Assembly: GCA_904393115.1 (NCBI GenBank)
Contig: CAJFMX010000001.1
Location: forward strand, 62,001 to 126,000
Direction: 5' to 3'
DNA length: 64,000 nucleotides
Source: an uncultured Clostridia bacterium
GTDB taxonomy: Bacteria > Bacillota > Clostridia > Christensenellales > UBA1750
The position numbers were made by a program, and so were the translations under genes. The notes under the pieces are model-generated. The model was not told the DNA's origin. It made no database searches and saw only the letters and a list, made by a program, of their open reading frames with translations. Below, one piece after another: positions 34,161 to 42,955 of this stretch. Every line of letters begins with the position of its first letter. Position 1 is the first letter of the stretch.

Positions 34161-35201
34161 ATGAAGAAGCAGCTGTCCATTTGCTTCGCCGCCGCCCTGC
34201 TCACGGGCCTTTTGACGGGATGCGCGCCGGCAGATCCCCCTGCGGCGTCCGCAGAGGCGCCGACCGCCGCGCCGACCCAGACCGCCGCGCCCACGCCGCA
34301 GGCGGAGGAGACGGCGGCCGCCCCTGCGCAGGAGACGGAAGGGGACCCGGTCGTCTACAGGACGGCGGACATCAGCCCCGAGGGACTCCAGGCCGTCTAC
34401 GAGGCCCTGGGCGCCGTCCTGCCCGCAGAAAACGTGGCGGTGAAGATCAGCACGGGCGAGACCGGGAGCAACTACCTGCGGCCCGAGCTCATCAGGGACC
34501 TCGTTGCGTCCGTCCATGGCACGATCGTGGAGTGCAACACGGCCTATGGCGGGCAGCGGGCCAACACCGCCTATCACCTCCAGCTCGCGCAGGACCACGG
34601 ATATACCGCCATCGCGGACGTGGACATCCTGGATGCGGAAGGGTCCCTGACCCTTCCGGTCGAGGGCGGGGCCTACCTTGCGGAGAACTACGTGGGCGCC
34701 AACCTTGCGAACTACGACTACATTGTGGTGCTCTCCCACTTCAAGGGGCACTCCATGGCCGGCTTCGGCGGCGCGATCAAGAACATCTCCATCGGCATCG
34801 CTTCCGCAGTGGGAAAGTCGCACATCCATTCCGGCGGCACGGGCGGAAGCATGTGGAGCGGGAACCAGGATGCGTTCCTCTCGTCCATGGCGGAGGCGGG
34901 CAAGTCCGTCGCCGACTACATGGAGGGAAACATGCTCTACATCAACGTCATGAACCGGCTCTCCGTGGACTGCGACTGCGACGGCAGCCCGGCCGAGCCC
35001 GACATGCACGACATCGGCATCCTCGCGTCCATGGACCCCGTCGCGCTGGACCAGGCCTGCATTGACCTCGTCTACGCAGCGCCGGACGGGGATTCCCTCG
35101 TGCAGCGCATCGAGTCGCGCAACGGTCTGCTCACGCTCGAACACGCCGAGGAGATCGGCCTGGGCAGCCGCACATACGAATTGGTGCACCTGGATGAATG
35201 A
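34161..35201 (+). CDS. DUF362-domain lipoprotein
   Basis: 346 residues. Lipobox LLTGC (Cys about 21), a Pro/Thr/Ala-rich tether, then a DUF362 domain: VAVKISTGETGSNYLRPELI, TAYGGQR, VVLSHFKGHSMAGFGGAIKNISIG and a DCDCDGSP cysteine pair. DUF362 domains occur with ferredoxins and are thought to bind metal clusters, but no 4Fe-4S ferredoxin motif is seen here, only the CDC pair. GGAGGCGGGAACCC precedes ATG 34161. Redox or metal handling at the cell surface with its neighbours is inference. Confidence 0.85.
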   Translation: MKKQLSICFAAALLTGLLTGCAPADPPAASAEAPTAAPTQTAAPTPQAEETAAAPAQETEGDPVVYRTADISPEGLQAVYEALGAVLPAENVAVKISTGETGSNYLRPELIRDLVASVHGTIVECNTAYGGQRANTAYHLQLAQDHGYTAIADVDILDAEGSLTLPVEGGAYLAENYVGANLANYDYIVVLSHFKGHSMAGFGGAIKNISIGIASAVGKSHIHSGGTGGSMWSGNQDAFLSSMAEAGKSVADYMEGNMLYINVMNRLSVDCDCDGSPAEPDMHDIGILASMDPVALDQACIDLVYAAPDGDSLVQRIESRNGLLTLEHAEEIGLGSRTYELVHLDE

Positions 35202-36105
35202 CCTGCCCGCGCTCCTGCACCGGGAAGCGGTCTACCTCTGGTACTACTTCACCGTGCAGTTGGAGCAGATCCTCGGCTGGTGGGCGCTGGGCATGCTCGT
35301 GGGGTCCGCGGTCTCGGTCTTTGCCAAGGACGCGATCCGCCGCGCGCTCCTTTCCCTGCGCGGCGGGCGCGCCGGCGCGCTGGGCATCGCGGCGGCCAGC
35401 GCCCTGGGCATTGCCTCGCCCCTGTGCATGTACGGCACCATCCCCATCGCCGCCTCGCTCTCCCGCAGCGGGATGCGGGACGATTGGCTCGCCGCCTTCA
35501 TGATGTCCTCCATCCTGCTCAACCCGCAGCTGCTCCTCTACAGCGCGGCCCTGGGCGGCGCGATGCTTGCGGTGCGCCTGATCTCCTGCTTCCTGTGCGG
35601 GGTGGCCGCGGGCGCGCTCGTCCGCGCGCTGTGCAGGAGGGAAAGCTTCTTCAACTTCCGCGGCTTTGCCGAGCCCGAAAACCGCGACACGGACCCCAAC
35701 CCCCTCCGGCGCTACGGGAAAAACCTGTGGCGCAACGTCAGGGCCACGGCGGGATTCTTCTTCCTGGGCGTGCTGCTCTCCGCCGCCTTTCAGCGGTATG
35801 TGCCCGCGGAGACCATGACGGCCCTCTTTGGGGGAAACGAGGCCCTGGGCGTGCTGATGGCCGCGACGGTCGGCGTGCCCCTGTACGCCTGCGGCGGCGG
35901 AACGATCCCCCTGCTCCAGCAGTGGCTCCTGGACGGCATGCGCCCGGGCAGCGCCGCGGCGTTCCTGCTCACGGGACCTTCGACCAAGATCACCAACCTC
36001 GGCGCACTCAAAATCGTCCTGGGGTGGAAGCACTTCCTGCTTTACCTCGCGTTTGTGATGGGCTTTTCCCTGGCCGCTGGCCTGGTCGTCAACGCAATCC
36101 TGTGA
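35194..36105 (+). CDS. Permease of the YraQ/PF03773 type
   Basis: 303 residues, about eight hydrophobic segments. SPLCMYGTIPIAASL and VPLYACGGGTIPLLQQWL are paired inverted-looking repeats, each with a conserved Cys, typical of this family, which is linked to metalloid or thiol-compound export. A charged cytoplasmic loop lies near residues 145-170. ATG 35194 overlaps the end of the DUF362 gene by eight bases, so they are translationally coupled. Confidence 0.82.
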   Translation: MNDLPALLHREAVYLWYYFTVQLEQILGWWALGMLVGSAVSVFAKDAIRRALLSLRGGRAGALGIAAASALGIASPLCMYGTIPIAASLSRSGMRDDWLAAFMMSSILLNPQLLLYSAALGGAMLAVRLISCFLCGVAAGALVRALCRRESFFNFRGFAEPENRDTDPNPLRRYGKNLWRNVRATAGFFFLGVLLSAAFQRYVPAETMTALFGGNEALGVLMAATVGVPLYACGGGTIPLLQQWLLDGMRPGSAAAFLLTGPSTKITNLGALKIVLGWKHFLLYLAFVMGFSLAAGLVVNAIL

Positions 36106-36200
36106 ACGGAGGCGAGGATTCCCGCAAAGGGAGCGGGGTGGCGATTTGCCCCGCCTTGTGGTACAATCGGGAAAAGCCGTGCCAAAAGGAGGAGCGCCGC

Positions 36201-37709
36201 ATGACCATGATCCACATCGCCGTGGGTCTTCTCTTCGAGGAAGGAAGCCCTGAGATCCTGGAATCCACCTTTTACGAGGACGAGCGAGGACCCCTGCACC
36301 TGTCCATGGACCCTACGCGGTTTTCCACACCCAAAAACTACGAGGAGGTTCAGCACGAGATTCGGCTCGTCCTGGGCGTCGATCAAACGGCGCTCCGCCG
36401 GGGCGGGCTGAACCTGCACAAGGAGTTTCGGCGCCTGGAGGAAAGCGGATGGCACGCGTTTGCGCACCTGCGCAGCATCGCGCTCCTCTCGGACATCGAG
36501 CAGCCGCACAGCACGCTCCACATCTTTGAATGGGTGCGCTACGACCTGTACCCGCACGCCATGCATCGGGGCATTCGCCTGATCCCCTCCTGGAAGGGGA
36601 TATGCAAGCCGGAGGCCTGGAAGTTTCTGCGCGGCGAGGTCCTTTCCGGTGTGCAGGAGCGGGAGGTGACCGCCGCGCCGTTCCAGCCCCTGCGCCTGCT
36701 GCCGAAGGGCGAGATCCCGGACTTTTCCGGCGCGCTGGAGGAGTTTGCCGTGGACTTTGACATCAAGATCGTCCGGCCGCAGAAACCGATGCCCTTTTTT
36801 CTCACGCCTGGTGTGGAGATCGTCCGCTATCTCGGCAAGGAGAGCAGCATCGACATCCCCGCCCGCATCGCCGGCGAGCCCGTCCGCATCTCGGACTTTG
36901 CAGCCCCGTCCACACTGCGCGAGGTCCGCATCGCCGAAGGGGTCGAAGTGTTTGACTTCGCCTTTTGGAAGTGTGAGAACCTCTACGACGAAAACGGCTT
37001 TCAGATCCTGGGCGACCGGCTTTTGAGCTACCGGGGCGCGGCCGAAACCGTCCGCGTGCCGGACGGCGTGCGGGAGATTGGCTCCAGTGCCTTTTCCAAC
37101 AGCGGTGAAAAGATCAGCGCGCCGCTCCGCGTCGTCCTCCCCGAGGGCGTGCGGAAGATGGAACGATTTGCTTTCGAGAATTGCGAGACGCTGCGCAGCA
37201 TCTCCCTGCCCGAGTCCCTGGAATGGATTGGCTACCGCGCCTTTCATAACTGCGAAAACCTCGTCGAAGCGAACCTCCCGCGCGGAACACGAATCGACGA
37301 CAAAACCTTCGAGGGATGCAGCAAGCTCCTGGATGCCGATGGCTTTGCGGTGCTCAACGGCTCGCTCGTCCTCTTTGACGCGGCGCGGTATACCCTGCGC
37401 GCGGCGGGCGCGCCCGACGACCTCTCCCTCCCCGAGCCGGTCGAGAACATCCGGTGCCGGCTCCCCGAGACGCCCATGGGGACACTGACCTTCACCGACC
37501 GCGTCCGCCACTTCAACCAGTACAGCTTCCCCATGACGCGCATCTCGCGCCTGTGCATCGTGCGCGCGGATACGAAGGAGGAGATCTTCTCCACCACGGC
37601 CTTTGCGAACCCCGGCATGCCCCTGAACGACTATGCGCCCTTTCAGCGCCTGTGCACCCTCCTGCGCCAGGGCGACTTCGACGCCATCCGCGCCGAACTT
37701 GGCGACTGA
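36201..37709 (+). CDS. Protein with leucine-rich repeats of the BspA type
   Basis: 502 residues, no signal peptide or membrane segment. The first 240 residues are not recognised. From about residue 245 there are BspA-like LRR_5 units (STLREVRIAEGVEVFDFAFWKC, AFENCETLRSISLPESLEWI, AFHNCENL). BspA repeats normally occur on secreted proteins; here the protein seems intracellular. AAAAGGAGGAGCGCCGC precedes ATG 36201. A TGGTACAAT extended -10 at about 36160 may drive it. Function unknown. Confidence 0.8.
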   Translation: MTMIHIAVGLLFEEGSPEILESTFYEDERGPLHLSMDPTRFSTPKNYEEVQHEIRLVLGVDQTALRRGGLNLHKEFRRLEESGWHAFAHLRSIALLSDIEQPHSTLHIFEWVRYDLYPHAMHRGIRLIPSWKGICKPEAWKFLRGEVLSGVQEREVTAAPFQPLRLLPKGEIPDFSGALEEFAVDFDIKIVRPQKPMPFFLTPGVEIVRYLGKESSIDIPARIAGEPVRISDFAAPSTLREVRIAEGVEVFDFAFWKCENLYDENGFQILGDRLLSYRGAAETVRVPDGVREIGSSAFSNSGEKISAPLRVVLPEGVRKMERFAFENCETLRSISLPESLEWIGYRAFHNCENLVEANLPRGTRIDDKTFEGCSKLLDADGFAVLNGSLVLFDAARYTLRAAGAPDDLSLPEPVENIRCRLPETPMGTLTFTDRVRHFNQYSFPMTRISRLCIVRADTKEEIFSTTAFANPGMPLNDYAPFQRLCTLLRQGDFDAIRAELGD

Positions 37710-37717
37710 GCGCCCGC

Positions 37718-37750
37718 GCGCCGGCCGGAACTTCCGGCCGGCGCTTTTTT
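37718..37750 (+). terminator. Terminator of the LRR gene
   Basis: Thirteen-base arms GCGCCGGCCGGAA/TTCCGGCCGGCGC followed by TTTTTT. Confidence 0.92.
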
Positions 37751-37849
37751 GCGGATTTATATTTCTCTTGCGCGGGTTTAACCTTTTGCAAACAACTCTC
37801 CGGTATTCTCTTCCCGTTCCCCGGGGCTCCGGGGAGAGAATCCAGAAAA

Positions 37850-38614
37850 ATGGGAGAGATGGACATGGAAGGCAGCATGGCGAAGCGCGTTTCCGCCTGC
37901 GGAGCGCGCGCCCAAGCGATCGGGAAGCAGAAGGTCTCCTATGCGTCCCTGTTTTGGCTGTTTCTGATCGGCAGCGTCACAGGCTTTGTGCTCGAGGGGC
38001 TTTGGTGCATCGTCCGCAAAGGCCATTGGGAGAGCCACACCGCGACGGTCTGGGGGCCGTTCTGCGTCATCTACGGCGTCGGCGCCGTGGCGGTCGATTT
38101 GCTCGCCGTGCTTCTGCGGGGGCGGCATCCGGTGCAGCAGTTCCTGGCCTTTTCCGCGTCGGGCGCGGCCGTGGAATACTTCGGCAGCCTCTTCCAGGAG
38201 CGGTGCTTCGGCACCTTCTCCTGGGACTACAGCCAGGACTTCCTGAACCTCGGCGGCCGGGTCAGCCTGCAGACCGCCCTGGTCTGGGGCGCGCTGGGGC
38301 TCCTGTTCGTTTGGCTGGCGTTTCCGGGCATTTCCCGCCTCCTGCAGCGGATGCGCGGGCGCGCCTGGAGGGTGGCCTGCGCGGCGCTGTCGGTCTTCCT
38401 GGCGGCCGACCTTCTGGTCACCTCCGCGGCGCTCGTCCGCTGGCGCAGGAGGGCGGAAGGCGCGGGGCCGGCCGCCAACCCCGTCGTCCGCTGGATCGAC
38501 GCCTCCTTTGGCGATGAAGCGATGGCGGCGCGCTTCCCCAACATGCGGTTTTGCGAGGCGGAAACGCCGCCCTCTTCCGCCCTGTCCGAAGCGGAGCAGG
38601 GATTTGGGGCTTGA
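37850..38614 (+). CDS. CmpB-like (PF06541) putative ABC-permease membrane protein
   Basis: About 254 residues with four to five hydrophobic helices. The segment FLIGSVTGFVLEGLWCIV and GPFCVIYGVGAV, AVEYFGSLFQERCFGTFSWDYS are characteristic of the PF06541 group named after CmpB; the function is not established. Start is uncertain: ATGs at 37850, 37859 and 37865 are all in frame, with GGGAGAG fitting the last best. The promoter of the next gene lies in its last codons. Confidence 0.78.
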   Translation: MGEMDMEGSMAKRVSACGARAQAIGKQKVSYASLFWLFLIGSVTGFVLEGLWCIVRKGHWESHTATVWGPFCVIYGVGAVAVDLLAVLLRGRHPVQQFLAFSASGAAVEYFGSLFQERCFGTFSWDYSQDFLNLGGRVSLQTALVWGALGLLFVWLAFPGISRLLQRMRGRAWRVACAALSVFLAADLLVTSAALVRWRRRAEGAGPAANPVVRWIDASFGDEAMAARFPNMRFCEAETPPSSALSEAEQGFGA

Positions 38615-38640
38615 CAGGGCGGGGGAATCGGTGCTATCCT
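38611..38640 (+). promoter_or_regulatory. tetR promoter
   Basis: Perfect TTGACA (38611-38616), 18-base spacer, TATCCT (38635-38640) with TG one base before it. Confidence 0.7.
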
Positions 38641-38650
38641 GGAGCTCGGG

Positions 38651-38667
38651 ATATAACGGTGTTATAT
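38651..38667. promoter_or_regulatory. Operator upstream of tetR
   Basis: Perfect inverted repeat ATATAAC-GGT-GTTATAT just downstream of the -10, where a bound repressor would block transcription. Shares the TATAAC/GTTATA words with the palindrome at 39318. Confidence 0.7.
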
Positions 38668-38682
38668 TGGGAGGTGCGAACC

Positions 38683-39297
38683 ATGACGGCGAACCTGACC
38701 ACGCTGGCCAGCATCCATCGGGCGGCGCAGGCGGAGTTTTTGCAGAAGGGATTTCTCGGGGCCTCGCTGCGGAACATCGTCAAGTCCGTCGGCATGACGA
38801 CCGGCGCATTCTATGGGTACTACAAGAGCAAGGAAGAGCTCTTCGGCGCGCTGGTGGGGGAGCACTACGACCACTTCCTGCAGATGTTTTGGAAGGCGCA
38901 GAACGCCTTTGCAACGCTCCCGCCCGCGGAACAGCCGCAAAACCTGGGCGAGATCTCCGGCGCCTGCATGTTCGAGATGCTGCGCTATGCCTACGACAAC
39001 CTGCCGGCCTTCAAGCTCCTCCTCTGCAGCGCGGAGGGAACGAGATACGCCGGCCTCGTCGACGAGATGGTCCGCATCGAGACAGAGGCGACCCACGCCT
39101 ATCTGCGCGTCCTGGAGGAGCTGGGACGCCCGGCGCCGGCGATCGACCTGCGCCTGGAGCACATCCTCATCACCGGCATGTTCCGCACGTTTTTTGAGCT
39201 CATCCTCCATGAAATGCCGTATCCGGAAGCGGAAAACTACCTGCGCCAGATGCGCAGCTTCTACACGGCGGGCTGGATGAAGATCCTGGGGCAGTGA
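38683..39297 (+). CDS. TetR-family repressor of the ABC exporter
   Basis: 204 residues. HTH IVKSVGMTTGAFYGYYKSKEELF is typical; the C-terminal part resembles the TetR_C ligand domain of multidrug-type regulators. GGGAGGTGCGAACC precedes ATG 38683. It lies 69 bases upstream of a heterodimeric ABC exporter, with operators before itself and before the exporter, so autoregulation and exporter control are likely. Confidence 0.9.
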   Translation: MTANLTTLASIHRAAQAEFLQKGFLGASLRNIVKSVGMTTGAFYGYYKSKEELFGALVGEHYDHFLQMFWKAQNAFATLPPAEQPQNLGEISGACMFEMLRYAYDNLPAFKLLLCSAEGTRYAGLVDEMVRIETEATHAYLRVLEELGRPAPAIDLRLEHILITGMFRTFFELILHEMPYPEAENYLRQMRSFYTAGWMKILGQ

Positions 39298-39317
39298 AGC
39301 CCCTGTTTTTTCCGCGC

Positions 39318-39337
39318 AAGTTAGTTATAACTAACTT
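39318..39337. promoter_or_regulatory. Perfect 20-base palindrome upstream of ABC exporter
   Basis: AAGTTAGTTATAACTAACTT reads the same on both strands. It ends 29 bases before the exporter start codon and lies in the only AT-rich patch of the gap, so it is the likely TetR operator controlling the exporter. Confidence 0.75.
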
Positions 39338-39366
39338 AAATCCTATCGTTCCAGGGAGGGATCTTG

Positions 39367-41136
39367 TTGAAAAAGCAGTCCAACCTCAAGCGCTTGCTGG
39401 GCTATGCAGGCAGACACCGGTACCTGAGCTATGCGTCCTGGGTGCTCTCCGCCGCAAGCGCCCTGGTCGCGCTGGTGCCCTATGTTTTCATCTGGCGGAT
39501 CATGCAGGCGGTGCTCGCCGCCGCGCCGGATTTCTCCCGCGCGCAGGGCCTCGTGCGCAACGGCTGGCTGGCCGTGCTCTTTGCGGGGATTGCGGTGCTG
39601 ATCTACATCGCCGGGCTGATGTGCTCGCACATGGGCGCCTTCCGCGTCGCGACGAACCTGCGCATCGAGGCGATGCGGCACATCGTCAAGCTGCCCCTGG
39701 GCGCGGCGGAGGCCTTTGGGAGCGGCCGTCTGCGCAAGATCGTCAACGAATCCAGCGCCGCCACGGAGACGTACCTTGCGCACCAGCTGCCCGACCGCGC
39801 GGGGGCCATCGCCACGCCCTGCGGCCTGCTCGCGCTGCTGCTTGCGTTCGACTGGCGGCTGGGGCTGCTGAGCCTCGTGCCCGTCGTGCTCGCCTTTGCG
39901 GTCCTGATGCGCATGACCGGCGCGCGCATGCAGCAGAAGATGAAGGAGTACCAGGACGCGCTGGACGACATGTCCAACGAGGCGGTGGAGTACATCCGCG
40001 GCATTCCCGTGGTCAAAACCTTTGGGCAGACCATCTTCACGTTCAAGAAGTTCAAGGATTCCATCGACCGCTACCGGGTTTGGGTCATCGCCTACACAAA
40101 GGAGCTGCGCCTGCCCATGATGCTGTACACCGCGGCGGTCAACGGCGTCTTCGCCTTCCTGATCGCGGGCGCGCTGCTCTTCACCCGCAGCGGCGTCACG
40201 CCGGAGTTCCTGTCTGACCTGATCTTCTACATCCTCATCACGCCCATTCTCTCGGTCACGCTGACCCGGATCATGTTCCAGAGCGAGAACGCCATGATCG
40301 TGGACGACGCGCTCCAGCGCATCGACAGCGTGCGGAACCTGGCGCCCCTGCCCGAGGCGCGGAACCCGAAGTCGCCCCGCGACGCCTCCGTCGAGCTCTC
40401 GCACGTGCGCTACAGTTACGACGGGGAGAAGGACGCCCTGCGCGGCGTGTCGCTCACCATCCCCGCCGGGCAGACCGTCGCCTTCGTCGGCCCGTCGGGC
40501 GGCGGCAAGACCACGCTGGCCAACCTCGTCTCCCGCTTCTTTGACCCGCAGGAGGGCGCGGTCCGGATCGGCGGCGTGGACGTGCGGGACATCTCCAAGG
40601 AGGAGCTGATGAACACCGTCTCCTTCGTGTTCCAGAACAGCCGTCTCCTCAAGGCCTCGATCCTGGAGAACGTGCGCATGGGCAAGCCGGACGCAACGCG
40701 CGGGGAGGTCCTGCGCGCCCTGCACAGCGCCCAGTGCGACGACATCCTCGAAAAATTTCCCCAGGGCGCGGACACCGTCATCGGGACCAAGGGCGTCTAC
40801 CTCTCCGGGGGCGAGCAGCAGCGCATCGCCATCGCCCGCGCCATGCTCAAGAACGCGCCCATCCTGATCCTCGACGAGGCGACCGCCTTTGCGGACCCGG
40901 ACAACGAGACGAAGGTCCAGGCGGCCTTCACGGAACTCTCCCGCGGAAAGACCGTCCTCCTCATCGCGCACAGGCTCACGACCGTGACCCATGCAGACCG
41001 CATCTGCGTCGTCCAGGACGGCCGCATCGTCGAGAGCGGCACGAGCCGCGAGCTCCTGGAGAAGGGCGGGCTCTTCCGCCGCATGTGGGACAACTACCAG
41101 ACCTCCGTGCAGTGGAAGGTCGCAAAGGAGGCGTAA
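39367..41136 (+). CDS. ABC exporter half-transporter, subunit 1
   Basis: 589 residues: an ABC1 exporter membrane domain with six helices (1-310), then an ATPase with GPSGGGKTT, LSGGEQQRIA and ILILDEATAFADPDNE. The ATAFADP form is one I associate with the YbtP/IrtA group of siderophore-linked ABC proteins, so iron-chelate handling is one option besides drug export. The start is a TTG: GGGAGGG ends seven bases before TTG 39367, while TTG 39364 is closer than ideal. Works as a heterodimer with the next gene. Confidence 0.88.
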   Translation: MKKQSNLKRLLGYAGRHRYLSYASWVLSAASALVALVPYVFIWRIMQAVLAAAPDFSRAQGLVRNGWLAVLFAGIAVLIYIAGLMCSHMGAFRVATNLRIEAMRHIVKLPLGAAEAFGSGRLRKIVNESSAATETYLAHQLPDRAGAIATPCGLLALLLAFDWRLGLLSLVPVVLAFAVLMRMTGARMQQKMKEYQDALDDMSNEAVEYIRGIPVVKTFGQTIFTFKKFKDSIDRYRVWVIAYTKELRLPMMLYTAAVNGVFAFLIAGALLFTRSGVTPEFLSDLIFYILITPILSVTLTRIMFQSENAMIVDDALQRIDSVRNLAPLPEARNPKSPRDASVELSHVRYSYDGEKDALRGVSLTIPAGQTVAFVGPSGGGKTTLANLVSRFFDPQEGAVRIGGVDVRDISKEELMNTVSFVFQNSRLLKASILENVRMGKPDATRGEVLRALHSAQCDDILEKFPQGADTVIGTKGVYLSGGEQQRIAIARAMLKNAPILILDEATAFADPDNETKVQAAFTELSRGKTVLLIAHRLTTVTHADRICVVQDGRIVESGTSRELLEKGGLFRRMWDNYQTSVQWKVAKEA

Positions 41137-41142
41137 AGAAAC

Positions 41143-42879
41143 ATGATCCAGCGTCTGCAAAAGCGCTACGCCCTCTCCGAACAGGGGGCAAAGGACCTGG
41201 TCAAGGGCTGCATCGCCTGCGTGGTGCAGAATCTCTCCTTCATGGCGCCCGTGAGCCTGCTCTACGCGCTGGTTCGGGGCCTGATGGCCGGCGGCGTGCA
41301 GGGGAGCGCAGCGGCGCTCTGCGCGGCCGGCTGCGCCGCGTGCGCAGCCCTGATCCTGCTGACGACGTATTGGCAGTACAACGCGACGTACTTTGCCACA
41401 TATGTGGAAAGCGGCGTGCGCCGCATCGCGCTGGCCGAGCGGCTGCGCAAGATCCTCCTCTCCTTCTTTGGGAAGAAGGACCTTGCGGATTTGACCAGCA
41501 CGATCATGGCGGACTGCACGTTCCTGGAGCAGAGCTTCTCCCACTTCATGCCGGAGCTGGCCGGCGCCATCGTCTCCACGACGCTCGTGGCCATCGGCCT
41601 TTTCGCCTTCGACTGGCGCATGGCGCTGGCTGCGCTGTGGGTGCTGCCGATCTCCTTTGCCATCGTGGGCTTTTCGGCAAGGGTTCAGGAGCGCATGAAC
41701 CAAAAGGCCATGGACGCCCGGATGGCCTGCGCCGACGGCATCCAGGAGTGCATCGAGGCCGTGCAGGACCTCAAGGCCAACAACGCCGAAGGCGCGTACC
41801 TTGCGGGCCTGGAGAAGAAGATCCGCGCCGTGGAGCATCGCTCCATCGTCAATGAGTTCGGCCTGGCGGCCTTTGTCGTCACCGCGTCGCTGATCCTCAA
41901 GCTCGGCATCGCGATGGTCGCGCTGGTGGGCTCGTCGCTCCTGGCGCAGGGGAGGCTGGACCTTCTGACCTTCTTCCTGTACCTGCTGGTCGTCTCCCGC
42001 CTGTACGACCCGCTGCAGAGCGCCCTGCAGAACCTCGCCGCCGTCATCAGCACGCGCACGAACATCGCCCGCATGAACGAAATCCTCGACCACCCCATCC
42101 AGCAGGGGGAGAGCCGGCTCACGAACCGCGGCTGCGACATCGTCTTCGATCGCGTGGGCTTTGCCTATGCCGACGGCGAACAAGTCCTAAAGGACGTCAG
42201 CTTCACCGCCAGGCAGGGACAGGTCACGGCGCTCGTCGGGCCCTCGGGCGGGGGCAAGACCACGGTCTCGCGCCTGGCCGCGCGCTTCTGGGACGCCGGC
42301 CGCGGCAAAATCACCATCGGCGGCATGGACGTCTCGAAGACCGATCCCGAGGCGCTGCTCTCGCTCTTTTCCATCGTGTTCCAGGATGTGACGCTGTTCG
42401 ACAACTCGATCCTGGAGAACATCCGCATCGGCAACAAGGACGCGACGGATGCGGAGGTCCTGGCCGCCGCGCGCCTGGCCAACGTCGACGAGTTCGCCGA
42501 AAAGCTGCCGGACAAGTGGAACAGCAACATCGGCGAAAACGGCTGCGCGCTCTCCGGCGGGGAGCGGCAGCGCATCTCCATCGCCCGCGCCTTTCTCAAG
42601 AACGCGCCGATCATCCTGCTGGACGAGGCAACCGCCTCTCTGGACGTGGAGAACGAGACGCTCATCCAGACCGCGCTCTCCCGCCTCATCCGGGAAAAGA
42701 CCGTGCTCGTCATCGCGCACCGCATGCGCACCGTGGCCGGCGCGGACAAGATCGTCGTCCTGGCCGGCGGCCGCGTCGCCGAGCAGGGCGCGCCGGAGGA
42801 ACTCCTGGCAAGGGACGGCCTCTACGCGCACATGGCCGCGCTCCAGGCCGAGAGCCAGAATTGGGCGCTGAAAAAGTAG
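41143..42879 (+). CDS. ABC exporter half-transporter, subunit 2
   Basis: 578 residues, six-helix membrane domain and ATPase (GPSGGGKTT, LSGGERQRIS, IILLDEATASLDVENE, VIAHRMRT). Both nucleotide sites look intact in the pair. Six bases after subunit 1; AAAGGAGGCG sits in the end of that gene. Substrate unknown; the TetR repressor suggests induction by the exported or imported compound. Confidence 0.9.
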   Translation: MIQRLQKRYALSEQGAKDLVKGCIACVVQNLSFMAPVSLLYALVRGLMAGGVQGSAAALCAAGCAACAALILLTTYWQYNATYFATYVESGVRRIALAERLRKILLSFFGKKDLADLTSTIMADCTFLEQSFSHFMPELAGAIVSTTLVAIGLFAFDWRMALAALWVLPISFAIVGFSARVQERMNQKAMDARMACADGIQECIEAVQDLKANNAEGAYLAGLEKKIRAVEHRSIVNEFGLAAFVVTASLILKLGIAMVALVGSSLLAQGRLDLLTFFLYLLVVSRLYDPLQSALQNLAAVISTRTNIARMNEILDHPIQQGESRLTNRGCDIVFDRVGFAYADGEQVLKDVSFTARQGQVTALVGPSGGGKTTVSRLAARFWDAGRGKITIGGMDVSKTDPEALLSLFSIVFQDVTLFDNSILENIRIGNKDATDAEVLAAARLANVDEFAEKLPDKWNSNIGENGCALSGGERQRISIARAFLKNAPIILLDEATASLDVENETLIQTALSRLIREKTVLVIAHRMRTVAGADKIVVLAGGRVAEQGAPEELLARDGLYAHMAALQAESQNWALKK

Positions 42880-42903
42880 GCCATTGGGCGCAGGGCAAAA
42901 AAG

Positions 42904-42949
42904 GGAACGCCGCCTCCGCGCGTCTGCGGAAGCGGCGTTCCTGTTTTTT
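42904..42949. terminator. Terminator after ABC exporter, convergent with the lipoprotein operon
   Basis: Arms GGAACGCCGC (42904-42913) and GCGGCGTTCC (42932-42941) with an inner TCCGC/GCGGA stem, then TGTTTTTT on the plus strand and an A run before it, so it can work both ways. Confidence 0.9.
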
Positions 42950-42955
42950 GCGGCG

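Noticed and set aside
36118..36166. Full promoter for the LRR gene
   Set aside because: TTGCCC is only ten bases from TACAAT; only the extended -10 is acceptable, so it was mentioned but not listed.
39318..39337. Transposon or attachment-site end
   Set aside because: The palindrome is single, next to a TetR gene, with no integrase or transposase; an operator explains it better.
39343..42183. 946-codon minus-strand frame
   Set aside because: Antisense to the two ABC exporter genes and rich in Arg/His/Gln as expected for a shadow frame.
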